Source: Chrysomallon squamiferum | Lineage: Eukaryota > Mollusca > Gastropoda > Neomphalida > Peltospiridae | NCBI GenBank assembly: GCA_012295275.1 | Contig: CM022671.1 | Coordinates: 31,203,750-31,236,249, forward strand | Direction of reading: 5' to 3' | Length of the DNA: 32,500 nt | Part shown: positions 12,184-26,902 of the stretch, in pieces | How the letters are laid out: the number at the start of each line of letters is the position of its first letter | Numbering within the stretch: the stretch's first letter is position 1 | The notes under the pieces: generated by a model | Database searches by the model: none | The model's input: only the letters and a program-made list of their open reading frames with translations | Told to the model about the DNA's origin: nothing | Program-made: the position numbers and the translations under genes

Positions 12184-12786
12184 TGTTTACTTTTCGCCAG
12201 TAATAAACAAAACAATGGGTGCTTGACAACGCCAAACGTCTCCTAGCGCGCAGTCTGCAAAACAGAACAAAAAACTCGGTCACAAATTGATTAAGACAAA
12301 CTGTAAATATTTTTGTCTTTTTCGCACACAAGATATTGATAAACAATAGTTAACTGCGAGTGCAGAACTGTTAATGACACTGATACTGTTGTTCGCTTAA
12401 AAAAATAAATAAATAAGTAAATAAATAAGAAAATTAAAAAACAAAAACATAATGATAATAATAATAAAATTGGATATAGATTTCATTTCGATCTGAAACA
12501 GAACACTTACGATTGAGTACAGAAGGCTGGGTGTGTATTTCAGTATGTGTGTATTTGGACGCATCAACACGCACACACAAAGAAGATATTCAGGCACTCA
12601 TGCATAGTTACATACACACACAAACTTTTAAACCTCTCTCTATCTCTAAAAAAATGTCTACCTCTCCTCCTCAAACTCTTTCTCTCTCTCGTTCTCTCTT
12701 TCTGTTTCTGCGTATTTCTGTCTCCTTTTTCTCTCTCTCTCTCTGTCTATCTTTCTGTTCCTCCGTGTTCATTCCTCCCTCACTTG

Positions 12787-12787
<1 letters not shown>
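12181..12787. other. Low-copy spacer with degenerate pyrimidine sequence
   Basis: Includes an A/T-rich stretch (12400-12470) and interrupted CT sequence (12660-12787) grading into the next (CT)n tract. No gene is seen. Confidence 0.5.

Positions 12788-12873
<86 letters not shown>
12788..12873. repeat. (CT)n microsatellite
   Basis: About 42 pure CT dinucleotides. Confidence 0.97.
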
Positions 12874-12876
<3 letters not shown>

Positions 12877-13185
12877 ACACCGCCGTGTTAATGACTGTTG
12901 TTACGAGTGTCCACTTTGTTTTGAACAGGTGTCGCAGATATTAATGAGCTTCTCCTGGGCAAGGTCGAATGCTGCACCCCAACGCCTTGAAAAGGAGAAA
13001 GCGTGAGGACGAGTTTGTTATAATGTGATGGTGTTTGTGTCCGATAAGACACAGCTGCAACTGCCACGACGTGGACGTGAACTGTTCGTTCGTTAATCAC
13101 GTCAATAATTAATGAACTTTTCATTTCATGTAAATATATTACCATTGTAATTAGCCGCATCACGACAGCCTCTGTGCGTGTGTGC
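12874..13185. other. Low-copy spacer
   Basis: Mixed sequence with a minus frame of 91 residues (12888-13163) that I do not recognise. No repeat is seen. Confidence 0.4.
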
Positions 13186-13430
13186 GTGTGTCTGTCTGTG
13201 TGTGTGTGTTTTCGAAGGCTTCACTCTGTGTGCGTGTGGGTATGTATGTATGGAGTATACGTGTATGTGTATGTGTATGTGTATATATATGTATGTATGT
13301 GTGTGTGTGTTTGTGTATATATATGTATATACAAATAGGTGTGTGTATATGTGTGTGTGTATGTGTGTGTATCTGTATATGTGTGTATGTATGTATGTAT
13401 ATAAATGTGTGTGTGTGTGTGTAATATATA
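13186..13430. repeat. Degenerate (GT)n/(GTAT)n block
   Basis: About 245 bp of interrupted GT, GTAT and AT repeats. The Cys/Val/Tyr-rich frame across it is an artefact. Confidence 0.9.
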
Positions 13431-13487
13431 TGGTAACAACAATCATTAATAACAACACTTATTCTGAATTGATACTGAGACAGAGGG

Positions 13488-14345
<858 letters not shown>

Positions 14346-14412
14346 GGTGTGTGCGTGCGTGGATGTGTGTGTGTGTGTGTGTGCGTGCGTGCGTGCGTGT
14401 GTGTGTGTGTGT
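14346..14412. repeat. (GT)n/(GTGC)n repeat
   Basis: Interrupted GT with GTGC units, alternating purine-pyrimidine throughout. Confidence 0.9.
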
Positions 14413-14835
14413 CTTTATGTATGTGACCCGAAGTCAAGATGTCTCGGAATATTTTAACAGATTATGAAGCAGAAAACAAGAAGACAAACGTCACATAAGA
14501 CAGTAATGATGTACATGCTGAAATAAACACATTTACCTAAGTCAAAGTTCAAGGTTTTTATTTTTTTTTTTTTTTTTAAACATAAGCAAGGACATTAAAC
14601 TATTTTAAACTATTAATAAACAGTATGCTTTCTCATTTTGGAGTTTCGTTGTTTATGAAATTATAATTATTATTTTTTTTTTTTTTTAATTAATCGTTGT
14701 TTACGGATAATTGTTATTGTTATTTTTATTATGATTTATTGACTGACTGATTAAATGATTGATTGATTTCTCCATATTTCGGTAATTACAGTAATTAATT
14801 AATAATCAATAACAGTATAACAATTGACTTTGTGT
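14413..14835. other. AT-rich spacer with two T tracts
   Basis: Poly-T at about 14559-14577 and 14671-14686. Otherwise AT-rich mixed sequence. Confidence 0.5.
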
Positions 14836-14912
14836 ATGTATCTGTGTATGTATATATGTATGTATGTTTTTAATGTATGTATGTTTGTATGTATGTATGT
14901 ATGTATGTATAT
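14836..14912. repeat. (GTAT)n microsatellite
   Basis: Imperfect TATG/GTAT units, followed by TTA/GTT trinucleotides to about 14955. Confidence 0.9.
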
Positions 14913-15139
14913 ATTATTATTGTTATTGTTGTCGTTATCGTTACTGTTGTTACTCTGTGCAGTCTAGGTACGTCTTTTTCAGAAAGAAAACCAAACCTCA
15001 AAATAAATAAATAAATAAACAAAAACTTGTTAAAATGTTCCGTGTAATTTACTTCCGTACATGAGTGCGTGTATATGAATACGTGAGAATATACTTTTAC
15101 CATAAAAAGACAATGAATTATTCACCCCATTCCACTCTC

Positions 15140-15176
15140 TCCCCCCCACACACACACTCACACACACACACACCAC
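15140..15176. repeat. (CA)n-rich stretch
   Basis: Short interrupted CA repeat after a C tract. Confidence 0.8.
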
Positions 15177-15199
15177 TCCAACTTCGTCTTACAGTTTGT

Positions 15200-15520
15200 G
15201 TGTGTCACTCACTGTCAAAACGGGACACGGGTCAAGAGGTTAAGAAAGTTCAGCGCAGACGTCAAGACCAGAGGACGGTTTTTGCTACGCCATAACTTTT
15301 TCCTTTCCTTCATCGCTCGACAGACCGCGTTTGTGTGTTCAGCGCTGTCTTTCAACAGTCGCAGCAGAATCTACGATCGTTTCTTTTATCAACGTAAAGT
15401 TTTACGATTTCAAACGTCGAGTGCCCGTCTCGCTTGCATTCCGACACTTCCGGAAACCACGTGCATGCGCAAAGACTCTAAGACCTGCAATTAAAAGCGA
15501 AGTGCCGCAAAACAGCCTCC
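15200..15520. other. GC/CpG-richer island
   Basis: About 320 bp with clearly more CpG than its surroundings. Overlapping frames of 98 and 86 residues are open, but neither resembles a known protein. The island carries the ETS/E-box/NRF1-like cluster at 15446-15471 and ends at a poly-T tract (15521-15546). It is a candidate promoter or 5' exon region. Confidence 0.4.
15446..15471. promoter_or_regulatory. ETS + E-box + NRF1-like motif cluster
   Basis: Within 26 bp lie ACTTCCGG (ETS/GABP consensus, 15446-15453), CACGTG (E-box, 15458-15463) and TGCATGCGCA (15462-15471, close to the NRF1 palindrome). Such clustering is typical of metazoan housekeeping-type promoters. Which strand would be transcribed is not clear, and no confident exon is visible on either side. 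Confidence 0.4.
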
Positions 15521-15546
15521 ATTTTTTTTTTTTTTTTTTTTTTTTT
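15521..15546. repeat. Poly-T homopolymer
   Basis: About 26 T residues directly after the CpG-richer island. Confidence 0.9.
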
Positions 15547-15701
15547 CTCCAAGTGGTAGTAAAATTAGTTTTAATGTGTTGTTCACTGTAGTTTGACTGT
15601 AGATAAAACGCACATGAATTCTACGTGTCTCTCCGTGAGTGTGAAATCTGTAAAGTGTTAACTGGGAATGGATGCAATGTACGTTTTTTACAAACCTCTT
15701 T

Positions 15702-15704
<3 letters not shown>

Positions 15705-15763
<59 letters not shown>
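15705..15763. repeat. (GT)n microsatellite
   Basis: About 29 pure GT dinucleotides. Confidence 0.97.
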
Positions 15764-15764
<1 letters not shown>

Positions 15765-15854
15765 TGAAATGTTTTAGTGCATCTTAAATATAGTATTATT
15801 TCAACGCCTTTCAAGTAACTGAAGTATCACGATTATATATAGTACATGTTATTT

Positions 15855-16062
15855 TCCTTCATTATCATTATTTTTATCATTTATTTTATTTTTATACCTA
15901 TTATTATTATTATTGTCGTTGTTGTTGTTGTTGTTCTTCTTCTTCTTCTTCTTGTTCTTCTTCTTCTTCTTTTAATTTTAATTTTATTTAATTTCATTTG
16001 TTTACTATTATTCTTGTTATTATTATTATTATTTCTTATCTTTTTTTTTTTTTTTTTTTTTC
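15855..16062. repeat. (ATT)n, (GTT)n, (TTC)n and poly-T low-complexity block
   Basis: Consecutive trinucleotide runs: TTA about 15898-15912, GTT 15915-15934, TTC 15935-15972, TTA 16015-16033, then poly-T 16041-16060. Confidence 0.9.
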
Positions 16063-16097
16063 TATATTACAGTTTGAAATAACATTCTCACACGATT

Positions 16098-17120
<1,023 letters not shown>

Positions 17121-17127
17121 AAATGTT

Positions 17128-17130
<3 letters not shown>

Positions 17131-17168
<38 letters not shown>

Positions 17169-17208
17169 TTATGTATGTATGTATGTATGTATGTATGTAT
17201 GTATGTAT
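17131..17208. repeat. (AT)n, (GT)n and (TATG)n compound repeat
   Basis: AT run, GT run and TATG run in immediate succession. Confidence 0.95.
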
Positions 17209-17242
17209 AAAACATACACTTACAACCAGCTGTTGCAGATCT

Positions 17243-17243
<1 letters not shown>

Positions 17244-17280
<37 letters not shown>
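17244..17280. repeat. Poly-T homopolymer
   Basis: About 37 T residues. Confidence 0.95.
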
Positions 17281-17283
<3 letters not shown>

Positions 17284-17603
17284 GTTTTATATGTAAAACT
17301 GAGGCGCCTTCATAAAAAAAAATACAATAATAAGAAGAAACAGACCGCCTTTTGTAAAAACTGTTCACAAAGCTGTATATCTACGTTTAAATCACGCCCG
17401 CGAATTCATTCACAGCAACGAGCGAGAGAGAGGAGAACGCACAAAGGGAGCACTCCTCTGTGTTCGATGTGCTCAACATCTGTCGCCATTTTGCCTTTGA
17501 CGACAAGCGCCATCTGGCGGCCGGGGTCTTTGCACCCGACGAACTACTGAAGAATGTTTAGTTTTTTATTTATTTATTATTTTTTTTTTCAAGCTTCTTT
17601 GTT
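17281..17603. other. Low-copy spacer with a GC-rich patch
   Basis: GC and CpG rise at 17395-17540, which includes the CTCF-like site and a GTCGCCATTTTG YY1-like sequence (about 17482). The frame across it (17110-17550) begins in microsatellite and shows no recognisable domain. Confidence 0.4.
17506..17520 (-). promoter_or_regulatory. Strong CTCF-like motif
   Basis: On the minus strand CCGCCAGATGGCGCT matches the CTCF core CCASYAGRKGGCRSY at 14 of 15 positions; only the third base differs. The three flanking YDR positions also match. The site sits in a short GC-rich patch between microsatellites. CTCF is conserved across bilaterians, so occupancy is plausible, but this is a motif call only. 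Confidence 0.45.
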
Positions 17604-17640
17604 TACTTTTATTATTATTTTTATTATTATTATTATTATT

Positions 17641-17697
<57 letters not shown>

Positions 17698-17698
17698 G
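17604..17698. repeat. (TTA)n followed by (GTT)n
   Basis: TTA trinucleotides to 17642, then about 18 GTT trinucleotides. Confidence 0.97.
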
Positions 17699-18295
17699 AC
17701 AATGATAATAGTTGTAATATATTAGTAGTAGCTATGTCGTAGTTGTTATTTGTTAATTAAATCTAAATAAAACTATTTCTGAAAAAGACAAAATAAAATA
17801 AAATAAGCAAAAAATAAAAATAAAAAACAACGCAAAAACTCCCACGTACAGTATGAAAACAACAACAAACAAACTGAAAAAAAATCAATAGTGTTTTATT
17901 TCATTTTTTTTTTTTTTTAAAGTAAATATTTAAATTACATTACTTGGGACAGTTTTTCGTTTTTTTTTTTTTTTTTTTTTTTTTTTCGCCCCATCAAACA
18001 CAAAGTAATGTATTTCACGTTAATGCGACAATATTGATTTAACTTTCTGACACACTAAGATAAGATTCATGATAATTTAATTAAGATAGTCACGAAATAG
18101 ACTAACGCATGCGCGATATTCCCAGGACAGACACGAGGCCAGTCTGTGGGAACCTAGCAGACGTCAGGGGGAGAGTGTGTGGGTGGTGCAGAACACAGAC
18201 GAGAAGGGAAAGAAAGAAGTGAAGATTCGGCGTAGTATATTTCTGTATTCTGCAGATCTTTTCAATTTTTTATTTTTAAATTTTTCTGTCTCTCT
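17699..18295. other. AT-rich spacer ending in a promoter-like patch
   Basis: Contains A-rich (17780-17885) and poly-T (17907-17920, 17960-17986) stretches. At 18100-18230 GC rises, with an NRF1-like palindrome at 18106-18115 and an imperfect hairpin at 18119-18152 (arms TTCCC..ACAGAC / GTCTGT..GGGAA). Confidence 0.45.
18106..18115. promoter_or_regulatory. NRF1-like palindrome
   Basis: CGCATGCGCG contains the CGCATGCG core of the NRF1 consensus. It lies 62 bp upstream of the first ATG of an ORF that runs through the 22-bp minisatellite. Whether that ORF is transcribed is unknown. Confidence 0.3.
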
Positions 18296-18923
18296 TTATA
18301 TTATACAGACACACACTGTATATTATACAAACACACACTGTATATTATACAAACACTTTTCATTATACAGACACACACTTTATATTATACAGACACACAC
18401 TTTATATTATACAGACACACACTTTATATTATACAGACACACACTTTACATTATACAGACACTTTATATTATACAGACACACACTTTATATTATATAGAC
18501 ACACACTGTACATTATACAGACACACACTTTTTATTATACAGACACACACTGTACATTATACAGACACACACTTTACATTATACAGACACACACTTTATA
18601 TTATACAAATACACACTTTACATTATACAGACACACACTTTATATTATACAGACACACACTTTACATTATACAGACACACACTTTACATTATACAGACAC
18701 ACACTTTACATTATACAGACACACACTTTACATTATACAGACACACACTTTATATTATACAAATACACACTTTACATTATACAGACACACACTTTATATT
18801 ATACAGACACACACTTTACATTATACAGACACACACTTTACATTATACAGACACACACTTTACATTATACAGACGTATACATTTGTAAGTGTATTTGAAA
18901 TGGCTGATAGATTAGCTGTATAG
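18177..18923 (+). other. Open frame of 248 codons through a 22-bp minisatellite (probably not a gene)
   Basis: The frame starts with about 40 residues of non-repetitive sequence containing a Lys/Glu-rich stretch and then a hydrophobic one (FLYSADLFNFLFLNFSV). It then reads a 22-residue supra-repeat, because three 22 bp units make 66 bp. It ends about 20 residues past the repeat. The unit lacks stop codons in all three forward frames, so the open frame needs no coding selection. No domain is recognised. The NRF1-like motif upstream is the only reason to keep it in mind. Confidence 0.15.
18296..18874. repeat. 22-bp minisatellite
   Basis: About 26 units of ACACACTTTACATTATACAG plus AC, with variants TATATT for TACATT, TGTA for TTTA, and AAAC or AAATAC for AGAC. 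One unit near 18460 lacks about six bases. A seven-unit block is duplicated at a 154 bp offset: the variant TTATACAAATAC occurs at 18601 and 18755 and is followed by the same order of unit types. Confidence 0.95.
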
Positions 18924-19120
18924 GAAGATGACAGACGACGGCAACAACTACATACCGTCTGAAAAATCAATTCATTCATATGCATGGCTTCAAGAAATGT
19001 CTCAGTCGCTTAGATGTTTATTCAGTTGTAAAAATAAATTATGTTAATGAATACATGATAACCATGATAACAACGACAAAAACATAGGCATACATAAAAC
19101 ACACAATATGTATGTCTATG

Positions 19121-19121
<1 letters not shown>
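18875..19121. other. Low-copy spacer
   Basis: Mixed AT-rich sequence. Nothing recognisable is seen. Confidence 0.5.

Positions 19122-19178
<57 letters not shown>
19122..19178. repeat. (CT)n microsatellite
   Basis: About 28 TC dinucleotides. Confidence 0.97.
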
Positions 19179-19180
<2 letters not shown>

Positions 19181-19890
19181 AGATACTGTTTGGTGGAAAA
19201 CAACCAGATTTTTATGTGTTTGAGCTTGGAAAACGAACATGTACTATTCTTAATGTATTTTAATTTTTATTTTAGCGGCCTCTGAGACAAACTGCCTTTA
19301 AAGTTTTGTGAAAACAGGAAAATATAAAGATAATATGGAAACGAGATAAAGGAGAGGACAATGTCTTTATTTTTACCTAAAAAAAAAACAAAAAAAAACC
19401 GTCGTTCTGTGAGAACAGAAACAGACGAACACAAAATGAGAAGAGTGCGTGGGGTTGATGTTTGGGTCTGAGCGAAGGTCTATTGCAAAAATAAATAACA
19501 CTGATAATGTTGTACTGATCTCACGTGTAATTTTATTCATTCAACACGTTGTCGTGACAGTTGTGCCTGTGCTGCACCTCGTTGACAACGGCTGTTGCTT
19601 CAAACAGAAGTCGACACGTGTTAACAAAAAAGAATAACGCCAGCTGAAAACTAATCCGCTAATCGATGCAGTTTATCAATACGGAATTTTCGCTTTTACG
19701 TAAAACGTGACGTAAGTGGCTTGTTTTGTCAGACGTTCTAGAAGGACCTGTTGTTGCCGACGTCGTAATTTAGCTTATAAACCAATCGTTTTATGACTTC
19801 TAGTCACGTGAACTGAAATTAAAAGGCATTGTGTACAGTTTAGTTGTTCGTTTCTGTAACGTCACGTTAGCGAATCTGACAGGGTTTATG
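19179..19890. other. Low-copy spacer with promoter-like motifs
   Basis: Mixed sequence with CpG-richer parts at 19540-19620 and 19690-19870. No gene-like ORF is seen. Confidence 0.45.
19708..19810 (+). promoter_or_regulatory. Possible promoter motif group
   Basis: A CRE-like TGACGTAA (19708-19715), a heat-shock-element-like TTCTAGAA (19736-19743), a TATA-like TTATAAA (19775-19781) with CCAAT next to it (19782-19786), and CACGTG (19805-19810) lie within about 100 bp. Spacing and order are not those of a textbook promoter. Each motif is short, so chance is a real alternative. Confidence 0.22.
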
Positions 19891-19909
19891 TTTCTTCTTC
19901 TTCTTCTTC

Positions 19910-20032
<123 letters not shown>

Positions 20033-20058
20033 GTATATGTACACAGATACACTCTTTT

Positions 20059-20375
20059 GTAAAAGCCGAAAAAAAAAAGACTCAAAATTAAAAATTAAAA
20101 TTAAAAAACTATGTCAAACTGTTTTCATCTGACGTTCTTTAAGCAGGTTTAATATAATATAATATAACATAATATAATATAATATAAACTAATACAATAT
20201 AATATAATAAAATATAATATAATACAATATAATATAATATAATATAATATAATATAATATAATATAATATAATATAATATAATGTAAAATGTGTTTCTCT
20301 CATTGTCTCTCTGTCACTTTGCATGTGTAACTTTATCATCAGAGCAACATCATCATTACTTTACTGAATCAGCTG

Positions 20376-20457
<82 letters not shown>

Positions 20458-21234
20458 CAATTCTTTTCTTTCTTTCTTTCTTTCTTTTTATTTTTGTTTT
20501 AATTTTGTCTGTCTCTATATACATATATAAATGAGTACATTTGCTGTTTTGACAAAGTAATGTCTGTGTTGTGCATCTTCGTGGCAAATCACTTTTAATC
20601 ATTATTATTGCTCATAAGCACACGAGTACAGTGTTTTCAGGTATGTCCATACTAACATTCTAATCACGTCGATTCTGTGTAAAAGAATAACCAAGCACAC
20701 CATACAATCAAGATGTTCTTTTTAAAATTTCTATTTGTTTATTTATCTATATGTCTGTCTACCTCTTTGTCTGTCTCTCTATCTACCTGCCAACCTACAT
20801 ATCTACCAACCTACATACCTACCTACCTACATATCTATCTATATATCTATATATCTGTCTGTCTATCTATCTATCAATCTATCTATCTCACTGTCTGTCT
20901 GTTTGACTGTTTATCTATCTCTCTATATATCTACCTATCTATCCATCTATCTAGCTCTCTGTCTGTATATCTTTATTATGCTATGCTGTGCTATGCTGTG
21001 CTATATTATATTATACTATGCTATGCTATGCTATGCTATGCTATGCTATGTTATGCTATGTTATGCTATGATATATTATATTATATTATATTATATTATA
21101 TTATATTAAACCTGCTGTAAATCAAAAACATCTTTTATCTATCAAATATTATTGACGTCACATCAAAACAGTTTGACATAATTTTTTATTTGATTTTTTT
21201 ATTATTTTTTTTTCTTATTTTTTTCGGCTTTTAC
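20059..21234. mobile_element. Inverted-repeat element copy 1 (type A)
   Basis: Left terminal repeat 20059-20150, right 21108-21234. The left repeat lacks about 35 internal bases and its CRE reads TGACGTTC; the right copy keeps a perfect TGACGTCA (21153-21160). Internal parts: (AATAT)n 20151-20283, (CT)n 20379-20452, core 2 about 20500-20735, (TCTA)n to about 20970, then (CTATG)n and (ATATT)n to 21107. The flanking CACAGATACACT (20042-20053) recurs inverted after the right end, so the inverted symmetry extends beyond the marked ends. Confidence 0.75.
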
Positions 21235-21271
21235 AAAACAGTGTATCTGTGTATCTATCTACCTATCTATC

Positions 21272-21320
<49 letters not shown>

Positions 21321-21457
21321 CTACGATTTAGTTTTATTTCTCTGTGATCAAGCGTCTGTTACTGCATTATCCAGTATAAGGACAACCAGACTTGGATTTT
21401 GTAACCTACATTAACGTGGTTACTATTTACGACTGACTGTATATTAGATGTGACCCT
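21235..21457. other. Linker between copies 1 and 2
   Basis: About 220 bp: TCTA/AT repeat, then unique sequence from about 21323 (GATTTAGTTTTATTTCTCTG onward). It is nearly identical to the linker at 23918-24115. No coding potential is seen. Confidence 0.7.
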
Positions 21458-22754
<1,297 letters not shown>

Positions 22755-22990
22755 TCAAACTGTTTTGATGTGACGTCAATAATATTTGTTAGATAAAAGA
22801 TGTTTTTGATTTACAGCAGGTTTGATATAATATAACATAATATAATATAATATAATTTAATATAATATAACATAATAAATATAATATAATATAATGTAAA
22901 ATGTGTTTCTCTCATTGTCTCTCTGTCACTTTGCATGTGTAACTTTATCATCAGAGCAACATCATTATTACTTTACTGAATCAGCTAGGA

Positions 22991-23024
<34 letters not shown>

Positions 23025-23489
23025 ACTCTCTGTCTCTATATCTCTCTCGGTCTCTCTCTCTCTGTCATTCTCTCTCATTTTCAATTCTTTTCTTTCTTTC
23101 TTTCTTTCTTTCTTTTTATTATTTTTAATTTTGTCTGTTTCTATATACAAATATAAATGAGTACGTTTGCTGTTTTGACACTGTAATGTCTGTGTTGTGC
23201 ATCTTCGTGGCAAATCACTTTTAATCATTAATATTGCTCATAAGCACACGAGTACAGTGTGTTCAAGTATGTCCATACTAACATTCTAATCACATCGATT
23301 CTGTGTAAAAGAATAACCAAGCACACCATACAATCATGATGTTCTTTTTAAAATTTATATTTGTTTATTTATCTATATGTCTGTCTACCTCTTTGTCTCT
23401 CTCTCTATCTACCTGCCAACCTACATATCTACCAACCTACATACCTACCTACATATCTATCTATATAAATATCTATCTGTCTATCTATA

Positions 23490-23529
<40 letters not shown>

Positions 23530-23917
23530 AATCTATCTATCTCACTGTCTGTCTGTTTGACTGTCTATCTATCTCTCTATATATCTACCTATCTATCCAT
23601 CTATCTAGCTCTCTATCTGTATATCTTTATTATGCTATGCTGTGCTATGCTGTGCTATATTATATTATACTATGCTATGCTATGCTATGCTATGCTATCC
23701 TATGCTATGATATGCTATGCTATGTTATATTATATTATATTATATTATATTATATTATATTATATTATATTATATTATATTATATTATATTAAACCTGCT
23801 GTAAATCAAAAACATCTTTTGTCTATCAAATATTATTGACGTCACATCAAAACAGTTTGACATAATTTTTTATTTGATTTTTTAATTATTTTTTTTCTTA
23901 TTTTTTTCGGCTTTTAC
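22755..23917. mobile_element. Inverted-repeat element copy 3 (type A)
   Basis: Left terminal repeat 22755-22823, lacking the outer GTAAAAGCC part; right repeat 23792-23917, complete to GGCTTTTAC. CREs at 22771-22778 and 23837-23844. The (CT)n tract (22990-23072) is the shortest and most interrupted of the four. Confidence 0.75.
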
Positions 23918-24115
23918 AAAACAGTGTATCTGTGTATCTATCTACCTATCTATCTATGTACATATATATATATTTATCTACGATTTAGTTTTATTTCTCT
24001 GTGATTTCAGCGTCTGTTACTGCATTATCCAGTATAAGGACAACCAGACTTGGATTTTGTAACCTACATTAACGTGGTTACTATTTACGACTGACTGTAT
24101 ATTAGATGTGACCCT
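23918..24115. other. Linker between copies 3 and 4
   Basis: Second copy of the unique linker, with a shorter internal AT run than the first. It occurs only at A-to-B junctions. Confidence 0.7.
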
Positions 24116-25391
<1,276 letters not shown>

Positions 25392-25518
25392 CTACAGCGT
25401 TGATAAAAAAAGAGAGAAGCCAAAAAAACAAACCATCTGTCTTTCCTTCTAGCATCTCCATGCGATTACCCAGTGTAACTGTAAATATAATCTGCAAGCC
25501 ATACGTTTATTTCGTAAT

Positions 25519-25542
25519 ATGTGTGTGTGTGTGTGTGTCTGT

Positions 25543-25585
<43 letters not shown>
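25519..25585. repeat. (GT)n microsatellite
   Basis: About 33 GT dinucleotides with a GTCTGTCTCT interruption near 25537. Confidence 0.97.
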
Positions 25586-25694
25586 TGATATCTCTATTTT
25601 ACATCCTTACTTATATAATTACTAACTGTTAATTACTTACGATTATTTGTATTGTACTGATTTCAGTCTAATGTAGGTTAACAGTTGGATGAGC

Positions 25695-25875
25695 AACATT
25701 ATCATCATCATCATTTTCATTACTTCTACTACTAGTACAACTATTACCACTGCTCTTGTTATTACTAATATTATTGTGATTGTTGTTAATGATGATGTTA
25801 TTATTAAAAGATGTAGTACTGGTAGTTGTTGTTGTTGTTGTCGTGGTAGCCGTAGTAATCGTAGTAGATGTACAA
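25695..25875. repeat. Degenerate trinucleotide block (ATC/ACT/ATT/GTT/GTA)
   Basis: Successive imperfect triplet runs with no stable frame. The 111- and 76-residue frames across it are translated repeat. Confidence 0.7.
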
Positions 25876-26518
25876 GTATAGTTTTTGTTTCAGCATTAGC
25901 AGCACTGTTACAGTTATGAAAAATACATTGAAACATAAACACAAAAGTGCACACAGACAAAAGAACTGACAGAGACAAACAAAATCAAAAGTAGTACATA
26001 GGTCTGTGTGTCTGTCGATTTTATTACATTAAGTTCTAAATCTCCCTTATAACTATTGATCGAAAACCGTAAAATCTAAGTTAATTATTCTTTCCATTTT
26101 ATGTCGCATTCATCACCTAAACACAAATAAAAAAAAATATTTATAAAAAAATAAACGCCAATAAATACTTTGACATTTTCACTAATTACATATTTTTAAT
26201 TCACCCGTACACAAGGGATATTATTTGTACCTCCGACATCAAAGAGTTCTTCCGCCAATGAACCGATATCGTTTTTTATTGCTACGCACAAACATATATA
26301 TATATACTAAATGAGTGTTTTTCATCACGACAGACGACAAAGCACCAGTCGACAGACGAAGCTCCATTTTCATTGGTCCTTAATACGGACACGATCCTAA
26401 CACACCTTAACAATGGTGAGAAAGAATAAAAGTACTCCCAAAGGAGATTATTTAATAATCTTTTTATTTTTATTTTTTTACGTTTTTATTTTTATTTTTC
26501 TTTCTTCTTCTTCTTCCA
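25876..26518. other. AT-rich low-copy spacer
   Basis: Mixed AT-rich sequence with A- and T-rich runs and a short AT repeat near 26292. No gene is seen. Confidence 0.5.
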
Positions 26519-26842
26519 TTATTGATCTAACTTAATTCTCCTTTCCCCGAAGCCGTTAAACGGCGGCATGGGTTCAGCCTCGGTGTGGGAAATACAGCCT
26601 GCACTCAGGTGAACTTCAATCAATATTGGTAACTCAGGTGTTGTCGACTTCTGACTAATGAACCTTATTTGCAAAGCGAATGGCCTGGAAGATGGAATAA
26701 TGGCAGAATTAATTGTGGTTGTGTTTTTCAAACTAAGTGTTCTATAACGAACCGCAGTGGGTGTGACTTGGGAGATAAACATGTCTTTGTGAGCGAGGGT
26801 GAAACGAGGGCAGATTTTCATATTAGGAGTGGTAGCAGTCAA
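26519..26842 (-). other. Unrecognised 107-codon open frame of mixed composition
   Basis: One of the few frames here whose residues are not microsatellite-derived; the peptide is Thr/Pro/Ile/Arg-rich and ends GFGERRIKLDQ. I recognise no domain. A good splice-acceptor-like sequence (CCATTATTCCATCTTCCAG) lies inside it on the minus strand (about 26689-26707). It abuts a triplet-repeat region upstream. It may be a chance frame, an exon fragment or a decayed repeat ORF. Confidence 0.15.
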
Positions 26843-26849
26843 ACAGCAA

Positions 26850-26859
26850 AAACAGCAGC

Positions 26860-26902
<43 letters not shown>

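Noticed and set aside
18177-18923. Genuine repeat-domain protein gene
   Set aside because: The 22-bp unit is stop-free in all three forward frames, so the long frame is expected without selection. There is no other coding signal.
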